The notes beneath the pieces were generated by a model. That model worked only from the letters and a program-made list of their open reading frames with translations, had not been told where the DNA came from and searched no databases. Source: Eubacterium sp. (lineage in GTDB: Bacteria > Bacillota > Clostridia > Lachnospirales > Lachnospiraceae). Taken from it: a DNA stretch of 64,000 nt. The stretch covers positions 1-64,000 of the forward strand of contig JAFRNE010000037.1 of NCBI GenBank assembly GCA_017430325.1. The letters are read 5' to 3'. Positions 34,401 through 41,497 of this stretch are shown piece by piece. Positions within the stretch are counted from its first letter, which is position 1. Each line of letters opens with the position of its first letter. The translations under genes and the position numbers were made by a program.

Positions 34401-34753
34401 AGCTTGTAACCATCGGTCCAGAAGCTCTTAAAATACTTTGAATCCCTGTCAACACAGATGACAGGTCCACTGAATTTATTATGAATCTCCTCCTCCAGCC
34501 TGTCATTTAAGCCCGGAGTCTGGATAGTATCTGACATTATTATTATCGCATCAAACTTCGAATAGTTGATAATTTCAAAAATAGCAGAGTCACCCTTATC
34601 TCTCTCCGGAGTGCTCTGATATTTTATATACATGGAAAATACACAGACATCGTAGCCTAAACGAAATGCCTGCTTTTCCACACCCTTTATGAATTTCTCC
34701 TGATGATCCTCATCAGCCTGTCCGAGAAGGACAGCAATCCTGCCTTTAACCAT
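31421..34753 (-). CDS. LacI-type sensor / GAF-like / EAL / beta-helix protein
   Basis: 1110 residues. 1-285: periplasmic-binding LacI-type sensor without a DNA-binding domain (RIAVLLGQADEDHQEKF, VDRDSKYFKSFWTDG, VACANDCMAIGLADAF, DIAITGYGTT). 300-475: GAF-like region. 500-750: EAL with AYEALMRSG, VVEITESSEM, AIDDYGTGYSN, VKIDRALI, LAEGVETSEEL; no GGDEF, so a dedicated phosphodiesterase. 760-1110: short beta-strand repeats such as LTIRGEGNLTINI and GIGIGAGMGGGI, like carbohydrate-binding right-handed beta-helices. No signal peptide or membrane segment, so cytoplasmic. It may tie an intracellular sugar signal to c-di-GMP breakdown. Promoter at 34840-34868; probably co-transcribed with the clostripain gene. 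Confidence 0.85.
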   Translation of the reverse strand: MVKGRIAVLLGQADEDHQEKFIKGVEKQAFRLGYDVCVFSMYIKYQSTPERDKGDSAIFEIINYSKFDAIIIMSDTIQTPGLNDRLEEEIHNKFSGPVICVDRDSKYFKSFWTDGYKLIYELISHLIEVHNKKDIAFLTGKRWHPHSQRRLEAYRDCMQAHGLTVRNDRIFYGDFWYTSGDGCADALLSYGTDLPEAVACANDCMAIGLADAFEKRGIHVPEDIAITGYGTTSEGRTCPKPLTSAYIPSEYYGKYSAQCVFAMMKGEELPEVEMESQLFIGESCGCSGVDRKDSREVRDSWETADAADNFYSIHNLIQEDMMKETSVKGFFEVVYTNIFQLAGADSFHLFLNEHPDAVGYSDRMLKAISYHSDVDNQDEISISDFMDRGLMLEDLYEQRLQPKGYIFTPIFFEDKVHGYAVIGYGNEPRSYDTEYRLWINAVARGFETVIRNIELMQLKSILSNNNVNVSGQRFGGLDLSANGGLTEEEMQEMDMVEKILDDNSLVYYFQPIVDTIDGSIFAYEALMRSGIPKLSPIKILKYAETSGRLEDVEKYTFINVLKIIDGEADVFTGRKVFINSIPGIKLQDEDMVMINDGIAKNHDKIVVEITESSEMEDEDFSRFRRFTRDNGVGIAIDDYGTGYSNISNLLRYMPEYVKIDRALISNVQNDMNKQHFMREIIKFCHDCNIKALAEGVETSEELSTVMSLGVDLIQGYYTARPNPEIIDAIPTQIRNEIIHNRMEYEDKNAKSVYISGRAGRINLGALIKENYNSIEIHGENVTYKDLVIAGSPGLKNEISINVVDGYSGTLTFENISLLSIKNMPCLSIGRDVDVTVILKGDNSFRGGGILVPKSSKLTIRGEGNLTINISASNYYGIGNTVNNECGDIYFHQDGEIKINAKGREGIGIGAGMGGGIHVCRGKYEINLAGEVGIGIGTMNTDAELLFDFCDMSVDVSSTKSVCVGSLNGNVNITLSRSSYNFVAGGTEAVICGTLRGKTAVIDMSEGSMTSSLNAEKSTVVGALNGNTVFNMHRAKFVADSSGKNALVFGGFSDENKISIRNADVMTNLVSETGRDTFATEENFELVNGRPQFKINGFAFERTNTIRPDEI

Positions 34754-34839
34754 AATTCTCCGCTACAAAAATCCCCAATAATAAAACCAATAAATAATCA
34801 TCGCTACCGGCATATCATTATGCGCAGTATTTCCAGATT

Positions 34840-34868
34840 ATTATATCACTTCAGAGTTGTGTCGGCAA
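34840..34868 (-). promoter_or_regulatory. Promoter of the LacI/EAL gene
   Basis: TTGCCG (34868-34863), 17-bp spacer, TATAAT (34845-34840). The -35 lies in TTGCCGACACA, also found at the pilus-operon internal promoter (61035-61064). Confidence 0.7.
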
Positions 34869-34902
34869 CGAAAAATCCTTCAAATATCATACAATTGAAA
34901 GC

Positions 34903-34931
34903 TTTACAACAGGCCGTATTTATCATAAAAT
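34903..34931 (+). promoter_or_regulatory. Promoter of the psd-TIR operon
   Basis: TTTACA (34903-34908), 17-bp spacer, TAAAAT (34926-34931). It diverges from the LacI/EAL promoter with about 34 bp between the two -35 elements. Confidence 0.7.
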
Positions 34932-34992
34932 TGATATGTTATGTAACAGTTATTTTTGTTAAGTACAAGCAATGATAAAGAGGGTAAAAACA

Positions 34993-35817
34993 ATGGATAC
35001 ACTTAAGTTTCTATATACGACAAAACCGGGCAGGGTGATACTTAAACCTCTCACCTCAAGAACGGTTTCCAAGATTACCGGACGCTTCCTTGATTCCAAG
35101 TATTCAAGATTTCTCGTGAACGGTTTCATCCACAATAACGATCTTGATACAAGTGAATTTGAGAAGACTGATTTCAGCAGCTTCAACGACTGCTTCAGCC
35201 GAAAGCTGAAGGACAACGCACGCAAGGTGGAAACAAACGAAAATACAATGATCTCTCCTTGCGACGGAAAGCTTACAGTAGTACCGATCAAAAAAGGTCT
35301 CGCGCTCCCGGTAAAGCAGAGCATCTATTCTATCCAGAGCCTGCTCAGGGACAAGAGGCTTGCCGACCGCTACGAAGGCGGCTATGCACTTGTTTACAGA
35401 CTCTGTGTAGATAACTATCACCGCTACTGCTACGTTGAAAGCGGCAAAAAGAGTCGTAACAGATTTATTCCGGGTGTACTCCATACGGTCCGTCCGATAG
35501 CACTCGAGAACAGACCTGTATTTATCGAAAACTGCAGGGAATACACCTGCATCAAGACCGAGCGTTTCGGCATTCTTACCCAGATGGAGGTAGGCGCCAT
35601 GCTCGTAGGTAAAATCAGTAATCACCTTGCAGGCAAAGGGCCTGTAAAGCGTGGATCAGAGAAGGGAACCTTCCTCTACGGAGGTTCAACGATCATTGTT
35701 CTTGTGGAGCCGGATAAACTCACAGTAGATGATCATATACTTGAATCATCAAAGATGGGAAGAGAATTCCCGGTACTGTATGGACAGAGAATTGGGGAGG
35801 TCAGCCATGCATTATGA
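34993..35817 (+). CDS. psd: Phosphatidylserine decarboxylase
   Basis: Pyruvoyl enzyme making phosphatidylethanolamine from phosphatidylserine at the membrane. FSRKLKDNAR, ISPCDGKLTVV and LCVDNYHRYCYVESG are family blocks; YGGSTIIVLVEP holds the Gly-Ser self-cleavage site where the pyruvoyl group forms. 274 residues from ATG 34993, preceded by AGAGGGT; ATG 34972 is an alternative with no better ribosome site. Its last 11 bases overlap the TIR gene start, so the two are translationally coupled, an unexpected pairing. pssA was not seen in the window. Confidence 0.92.
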   Translation: MDTLKFLYTTKPGRVILKPLTSRTVSKITGRFLDSKYSRFLVNGFIHNNDLDTSEFEKTDFSSFNDCFSRKLKDNARKVETNENTMISPCDGKLTVVPIKKGLALPVKQSIYSIQSLLRDKRLADRYEGGYALVYRLCVDNYHRYCYVESGKKSRNRFIPGVLHTVRPIALENRPVFIENCREYTCIKTERFGILTQMEVGAMLVGKISNHLAGKGPVKRGSEKGTFLYGGSTIIVLVEPDKLTVDDHILESSKMGREFPVLYGQRIGEVSHAL

Positions 35818-38800
35818 TGCATTTATCTCATATAAACATGCAGAACATGATATAAAGGTAGCTGAGGCCGTTCAGCACGGACTCGAGCACTTTCATATTC
35901 CTCGCAAGCTCCAGAAAAAATACGGTCTGAAGCGTATTCAGCGTATCTTCAGGGACAAGGATGAGCTTCCGATAACAAGCGATCTCAGTGATGAGATTGA
36001 AAATGCGCTTTACAACGCAGACTATCTGATAGTCATCTGCTCACCTGAAGCTAAGAAGTCCATCTGGGTCAATCGCGAGATTGAGTTTTTCCTCAGGAAT
36101 CACACCAAGAGGGAAATACTCACCGTTGTTGCAGAAGGAGATCCTATGGAGGTCGTTCCGGAAGTACTCCTTACCGGAGAAAGAACGATCATCAACGAAA
36201 TGGGTATGGAACAGACCATAACCGTAAATGTTGAACCACTCTCCTGCGATTACCGCGGCTCACTAAAGAAAGCAAAAAAGGAAGAGCTTCCGAGACTTGC
36301 TTCAGGCATCATCGGTTGTACTTACGATGAGCTTATGAACAGACGCCGACAGTACAAGATGCGCAGGATGTCGATCATATTTACCGGTATACTCCTGCTC
36401 GCACTGGTCTTCGGCGGATATATGTATCTCAGTAAAAAAGAGATCCATAGAAACTATCTGAATTCACTAAGAAACCAGTCTCGTTATCTGGCAAACGAAT
36501 CAATGCGAGTGCTCAATAATGAGCAGCGTATTCTCGCGCTTCAGCTTGCACTTGCGGCACTGCCGGATAAGAACAGTGAACGCCCTGTAACAGCAGAGGC
36601 TGTACGCGCACTCACTTCCGCTTCCCTTGCTTATGTTACGATCAACGGAACAAATATAGATTCAGTCTGGAATTACAGACTCCCAAATGCCATAAGCGAT
36701 TTCCTGATATCACCTGACGGAACTACCCTTGCGGCAAGAGATAACGGTAATTCCCTGACAGTCTGGGATACCCGTACTCATGAGGCAGTCCTTGAGCTAT
36801 CCGATCCGACAACATCGATATGTGGAATGGTATATCCAAGTGCCGATACCCTTCTGGTATGGAGTTCAGAAAAACTCAGCTCTTACAATCTTACAACACG
36901 CGAGACAAACTGGACTTATACCATATCAGATCAACAGTTTCTGTCTAAAGAACCTACACTGACAACCGATAATTGTATCCTGATACCAACGACAGGTCAG
37001 TCCATCGCACGTTTCGGTATCGATAAAGGAAATCTCGTTACCATATACAAGATTCCTCAGGAGAACGACAAGGGCTCTGTCAGCATTATAGATCTTCAGC
37101 TGTCTCCTGACGAGAAGAAGATAGCTTATACTGCATTCGACAGTGATACCAAATACATCATGGCTACTTATGACTTGGAGACTTCCCAGTGCCTCTACAG
37201 TAACGCCTTTGATCTGAGGATCAGAGACATCTGCTGGGTCGATAATGATCGCATCGTTATCGCTGCTGCACCTGACAATTTTAGTTCAAGCTCAATGCAG
37301 TCCGGCACATCATACCTCAACAAGGATCACACCACTATCATGTGCCTTGATGCAAAGACTTTTACCAAGAAATGGGAACACGACCTTGTCAGTACGGAGG
37401 TTATTCTCTCCAGCGGTTTCCTTCCGATACCACAGGACAATCAGGTTGCATACTACTGCGGAAATATTGCTGAGATATATGATCTCGATACCGGTGTCTG
37501 CTATTACAGTCACAATGTCAACTCATCCATCATCAATATGAGCGACCGTGACGGTGACGGCTGGCCGCTTTATATCACAAACGACGGAAAGCTTGCTACA
37601 CCTTCTCCATCATTTGGTGAAAACGCAGTAGCTGCAGTTACGGAATTTACAGATAATATTGACAATGCGCAGATCAGCTCCGGTGTTTATGTGCACCAGA
37701 AATTTTCAAACGAGATCATTTATTACGGTCTCTATGTCTGCGATGATGAATGGGCTGAAATGGAAGGCGATGTTACTGTAGAGAGTATATATAAAAATTT
37801 CTACCTCTGTGACGAAGTTCTGGCTATTGTTTCCGACGGAATAGAAAAAAGAGAGCTTTTCCTTATCGATCCAAATAACAACAAGCTCTTCACGACAGTT
37901 GACCTTGAGAAAGATATGCTCTCAAGCCTGTATAATATACTCGGCTGTTACGATGACTATCTGTACATAGTTCAGACTATAAATGCTCAGCTGGTGCTTT
38001 CAAAGGTAAATATCCATACCGGCGAATTTGACAACAGTGTCATTTCCGACCAGGCCTATCTTTCACAGAACCGCTGCACCTTCAACGAGGACAAACTTAT
38101 TTATATAAGAGATGACGGTGACCACAAATATTCCCTGGTCATGTATGATGTAAGATCCGGAAAGTCCAAGGACTATCCGATAGATATCGCATCATCGAAT
38201 CTCCCTACCGTTCCAATATATATGCCTGACTGCGGATCATTCCTTTATATCGGCTTTGATAAGGAGATGCTTATCGATGACAAGTCCGGAAAAACAACAG
38301 AGTATGAACTCCCTTACAACTGGGAAAGAACGATCTTTGCAGATTACAGTACAAAAACAGAGCTTTATTATTTAACAGACGGAGTTCAGATCGCTGCTAT
38401 CGATAAAAAGGGAACTCTGAAATACAGCTTTACCTGCCCGGGCACTACTCCTCTCGGAATCCTGTGCTTCGATGATATGATCCTGGTTCCGTATACAAAC
38501 GGCACACTCTACAGGTACAATGCTGAGAACGGCGAATTCATAGGAAGATCCGACCTCACAACCTATTTGACAATTGTTGATGAAGCCACCTTCCAGTACG
38601 ACAAGGATTCGCACACTCTTTATATTCAGATGTTAAATATGACCGATATCGTCGATACTGAAAGCTGGGTTGAAACAGCCTGCATAGACAGCTGCTTCGG
38701 ACACCACATTCCGACAGACCGTTTCTACACTTACACAAGCAACTCAAAAGAAGGCCACCGCGTAGGTTATTTTAAGCACTATACCGTGGTTGAGCTGATC

Positions 38801-38875
38801 GAGAAGGGTAATAAGCTTCTTGGTGGATGTGAGATGACGGACGAAGAGAAATCTCAGTATGGAATAGACGACTAA
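35807..38875 (+). CDS. TIR domain / transmembrane / beta-propeller-like protein
   Basis: 1022 residues. 1-150: TIR domain, MHYDAFISYKHAEHD, IFRDKDELP, DYLIVICSPEAKKSIWVNRE; Glu91 in NREIEFF sits where TIR NADases have their catalytic Glu. 188-208: one membrane helix (MSIIFTGILLLALVFGGYMY). 250-1000: many short beta repeats such as ISPDGTTLAARD, LTVWDTRTHEA and LSPDEKKIAYTAF, i.e. WD40/PQQ-like blades. I start at ATG 35807 with GGGGAGGT upstream; the longer frame overlaps psd. Predicted TIR inside, propeller outside. Known as a family in Lachnospiraceae, but function is not established; NAD cleavage or signalling is inference. Confidence 0.88.
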   Translation: MHYDAFISYKHAEHDIKVAEAVQHGLEHFHIPRKLQKKYGLKRIQRIFRDKDELPITSDLSDEIENALYNADYLIVICSPEAKKSIWVNREIEFFLRNHTKREILTVVAEGDPMEVVPEVLLTGERTIINEMGMEQTITVNVEPLSCDYRGSLKKAKKEELPRLASGIIGCTYDELMNRRRQYKMRRMSIIFTGILLLALVFGGYMYLSKKEIHRNYLNSLRNQSRYLANESMRVLNNEQRILALQLALAALPDKNSERPVTAEAVRALTSASLAYVTINGTNIDSVWNYRLPNAISDFLISPDGTTLAARDNGNSLTVWDTRTHEAVLELSDPTTSICGMVYPSADTLLVWSSEKLSSYNLTTRETNWTYTISDQQFLSKEPTLTTDNCILIPTTGQSIARFGIDKGNLVTIYKIPQENDKGSVSIIDLQLSPDEKKIAYTAFDSDTKYIMATYDLETSQCLYSNAFDLRIRDICWVDNDRIVIAAAPDNFSSSSMQSGTSYLNKDHTTIMCLDAKTFTKKWEHDLVSTEVILSSGFLPIPQDNQVAYYCGNIAEIYDLDTGVCYYSHNVNSSIINMSDRDGDGWPLYITNDGKLATPSPSFGENAVAAVTEFTDNIDNAQISSGVYVHQKFSNEIIYYGLYVCDDEWAEMEGDVTVESIYKNFYLCDEVLAIVSDGIEKRELFLIDPNNNKLFTTVDLEKDMLSSLYNILGCYDDYLYIVQTINAQLVLSKVNIHTGEFDNSVISDQAYLSQNRCTFNEDKLIYIRDDGDHKYSLVMYDVRSGKSKDYPIDIASSNLPTVPIYMPDCGSFLYIGFDKEMLIDDKSGKTTEYELPYNWERTIFADYSTKTELYYLTDGVQIAAIDKKGTLKYSFTCPGTTPLGILCFDDMILVPYTNGTLYRYNAENGEFIGRSDLTTYLTIVDEATFQYDKDSHTLYIQMLNMTDIVDTESWVETACIDSCFGHHIPTDRFYTYTSNSKEGHRVGYFKHYTVVELIEKGNKLLGGCEMTDEEKSQYGIDD

Positions 38876-38891
38876 AAAATCAAATACGGAC

Positions 38892-38960
38892 GAACCCACA
38901 AAAGGGTACCCCCTCAGTTGTAACAAAATACGCCTTCAGGGGTACCCTTTTTGTTGGTTC
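38892..38960. terminator. Terminator after the TIR gene
   Basis: AAAGGGTACCCC pairs with GGGGTACCCTTT, extended by GAACC/GGTTC at the base of the stem; the plus side continues with TTTTTG. Confidence 0.8.
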
Positions 38961-39036
38961 TGTTTATGTAAATAATATAGTCTTATCCACTGAGATTCAC
39001 TTGCTCAAGCAATAGCCGAGTGAACTACTGAGGGAT

Positions 39037-40575
39037 TTACTGAGTGATTTCCACGTATAGCTGGTTGAAGAGGCGGCCGCGGATGACGTAGATATCATGA
39101 TCATCATCCTCACGAACAGCTATGTAATCATCCGTGTTGCCTGAATAGTATTTATCCTCGTCCCAGGCTGTGAAAAGCTTGACCTTACGTGTAAGAGGTC
39201 TCGCGTATATACGTGAGATGCCGGTACTGATGCAGGCATGTGAATACTCCATGACCTTCTTCACCTCGCCGGTCACGCTGTTCCTGATACTTGGCGAGTA
39301 TTCAAAGCTTCTGTCGTATTTCTTATCCAGAAGCCTGTAGCTCTTCATAAGCTTCTCTTCTTTTATCGGATAAACCTCACCCTCGATACCGATCATCAGA
39401 TAAAGTTCGTCGGTTACAACTATATCAATATCACCCTCAAGGGTTCTGATGCCGGCCATGCTTCCTGCCGGAAATACATCCGTCAGTTTCACAACACCGA
39501 GCTCCTGCGGAAGCTTTTCATAAAGCTTCATGCCGGTCTTGTCTATCTCGGCAGTTCTTGCATAGATTATCTCGTAGCTCTCATAATAAAGCTTAAGCTT
39601 ATTCTTAAAATGCTCGGAAGTAACCTTTTCGAGCTGTTTTTCATTTACATCATTTTCGTCCAGTCTTCCGCCTATGCTTTCCATAAGCCTGTCAGGCCTT
39701 ATGGTGCCACCGGCCTTGGTCAGATGTCCTCCACCGCCACCGATGCCTTCCGCAAGAAAGGCTGCAAGCTCATCGGCGTGAACCTCCTTAACGCAGCTTC
39801 TGACTGAATATTTTATCTCCGCCGGAGAAGTGTAATATGCGATACATACATTTACGCCGGCTGTCTCCATAGCGAAATCGCTTATGACACCGAGTATGTT
39901 CGGATCGCATTTTTCGACGCTGATAAGCATATATCTGTCATCATAAAAATACTCATATCCCATTATCGCCCTGCCGGTGATCTTCAACTCTCGGAGAGTG
40001 ATATTTGAATTGGACATGACAGTAATGACACTCTTATTTATAACAAGATTATCGACCATATCTCTATCCAGAGGATGCGACATCTCGGAGAATCTGTTTG
40101 TATCGGTGTAAAGTCCATAATACATGGCAGTTGCGAGCTTCTTATCTTCATTAACATCAAAGCCCTCTTCTCGTATCATATCCCAGATGACCGTTGAGCA
40201 GCTTCCTATATTTCCGCGGATTTCAACCATCTTACCGGATTCACGCTGTGACTGATGATGATCTATCATAGCGATATTTTCTGCTGCAGTCCTGGTCACG
40301 TTCTTCTCACCGTACTGGCAGTCTACCGTAACAAGAAGCTCCGGCTTCTCATCAAATTCATCCTCGTAGCTCACAGGGATTGACAGAGTATCTATCATGA
40401 TCATAAGATTACTCTTCTGCACCTGGCTGTGTCCGCGATAGATAAATCTCGGCTTCTTACCGTTCTTCTCAAGATACCAGTAAAGCGCATAACCCGATGC
40501 AAGGGCATCCGCATCCGGATTGTCATGGCACTGGATGACTATATCATTGTATTTTAATAAAGTGCTAAGCTTCAT
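39037..40575 (-). CDS. DHH/DHHA1 phosphoesterase (NrnA-like)
   Basis: Residues 15-25 read QCHDNPDADAL, then VTVDCQYG and MIDHHQSQ at about 103, the DHH metal-binding set; GGGGGHLTKAGGTI is the DHHA1 nucleotide-binding loop near residue 290. NrnA-type enzymes degrade nanoRNA and pAp, and relatives cleave cyclic or linear dinucleotides, so pGpG or pApA clearance is possible here. The protein is 512 residues, about 190 longer than NrnA, and the extra C-terminal part has no domain I recognise. No GdpP-type PAS/GGDEF or membrane parts. AGAGGAG precedes ATG 40575. Confidence 0.85.
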   Translation of the reverse strand: MKLSTLLKYNDIVIQCHDNPDADALASGYALYWYLEKNGKKPRFIYRGHSQVQKSNLMIMIDTLSIPVSYEDEFDEKPELLVTVDCQYGEKNVTRTAAENIAMIDHHQSQRESGKMVEIRGNIGSCSTVIWDMIREEGFDVNEDKKLATAMYYGLYTDTNRFSEMSHPLDRDMVDNLVINKSVITVMSNSNITLRELKITGRAIMGYEYFYDDRYMLISVEKCDPNILGVISDFAMETAGVNVCIAYYTSPAEIKYSVRSCVKEVHADELAAFLAEGIGGGGGHLTKAGGTIRPDRLMESIGGRLDENDVNEKQLEKVTSEHFKNKLKLYYESYEIIYARTAEIDKTGMKLYEKLPQELGVVKLTDVFPAGSMAGIRTLEGDIDIVVTDELYLMIGIEGEVYPIKEEKLMKSYRLLDKKYDRSFEYSPSIRNSVTGEVKKVMEYSHACISTGISRIYARPLTRKVKLFTAWDEDKYYSGNTDDYIAVREDDDHDIYVIRGRLFNQLYVEITQ

Positions 40576-40674
40576 GCACCGGTCTCCTCTCTGGTGATCT
40601 GTCGTTTGATATTTTCAACACATTTTATATTGTACAACAATTTGCACCAAATATCATTACATATTATTTCTTTC

Positions 40675-40703
40675 TTGCATAAAGACTCTGTAAGTCTTAG
40701 AAT
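40675..40703 (+). promoter_or_regulatory. Promoter of the YfbR-like gene
   Basis: TTGCAT (40675-40680), 17-bp spacer, TAGAAT (40698-40703). The spacer contains the palindrome AGACT-CTGTA-AGTCT (40683-40697), a possible operator. Confidence 0.65.
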
Positions 40704-40793
40704 TACTATCAGGCATATGAATTCTACGTGATCAGATAATGATCATCCACGAAAAATATGCTTTCCGACTCAATAATGCGAAAGGTAAAAAGT

Positions 40794-41393
40794 ATGAGCT
40801 ATAATTTTTTTGCAACAATATCAAGAATGAAATATATTGAGCGCTGGGCTTTAATGAGGAACTCCCGCGCAGAGAATCTGTCCGAGCACAGTCTGGAGGT
40901 TGCGATGATCGCACATGCTCTCTGTGTAATCGGAAATGTACGTCATGGTAAAAACCTCGACTCAGAAAAGGCCGCTCTTATCGGACTTTATCATGATTCT
41001 TCAGAGATCATCACAGGCGATATGCCAACCCCTGTAAAATACTACAACGAAGGTATTCAATCAGCCTACAAGGAGGTTGAATCGATAGCCGAGAAAAAGC
41101 TTCTGAACGAGCTTCCAAACGACCTTAGGCCGGAATTCGAGAAGCTCTACCGCGCTGAGCCAACTGAGGATGACCGCTATATGCGTCGTCTCGTTAAAGC
41201 TGCCGATAAGCTCTCCGCTTACATCAAATGTATCGAAGAGGAAAACTCCGGAAACAGAGAGTTCCGCAGTGCCAAGAAGAGCATCGAAAAGAAGCTCGGC
41301 ACAATGTCCGCAGAGCTTCCTGAAATAGTTGATTTCATGAATGATTTCATACCATCTTACGGCAAGACATTGGACGAACTGTCAGGGAAATAA
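40794..41393 (+). CDS. yfbR: HD-domain 5'-deoxynucleotidase (YfbR-like)
   Basis: Dephosphorylates deoxynucleoside 5'-monophosphates. The sequence follows E. coli YfbR closely: RMKYIERWALMRNSRAENLS, EHSLEVAMIAHAL, GLYHDSSEIITGDMPTPVKY (HD motif), KAADKLSAYIKCIEE and DFIPSYGKTLDEL. I start at ATG 40794 (MSYNFFATISR) with GAAAGG upstream; the longer frame to 40758 adds unconserved residues. 199 residues, as expected. Divergent from the DHH gene. Confidence 0.92.
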   Translation: MSYNFFATISRMKYIERWALMRNSRAENLSEHSLEVAMIAHALCVIGNVRHGKNLDSEKAALIGLYHDSSEIITGDMPTPVKYYNEGIQSAYKEVESIAEKKLLNELPNDLRPEFEKLYRAEPTEDDRYMRRLVKAADKLSAYIKCIEEENSGNREFRSAKKSIEKKLGTMSAELPEIVDFMNDFIPSYGKTLDELSGK

Positions 41394-41400
41394 AAGTAAT

Positions 41401-41431
41401 GGGGCTGCTCAATTGAGCAGCCCCTTGTTTT
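41401..41431. terminator. Bidirectional terminator between yfbR and the surface-protein gene
   Basis: A perfect 24-bp palindrome, GGGGCTGCTCAA and its complement, followed by TTGTTTTT on the plus side. Confidence 0.85.
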
Positions 41432-41497
41432 TGAGGAATAACGTACGAAACTATCTTTCGTCTCTTTCTTTATTCACTTTCTTTATTTCATTCTTTC

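Noticed and set aside
34972..38875. psd-TIR pair as part of a wider defence island
   Set aside because: No restriction, CRISPR, CBASS or other defence genes flank it; the neighbours are housekeeping or c-di-GMP genes.
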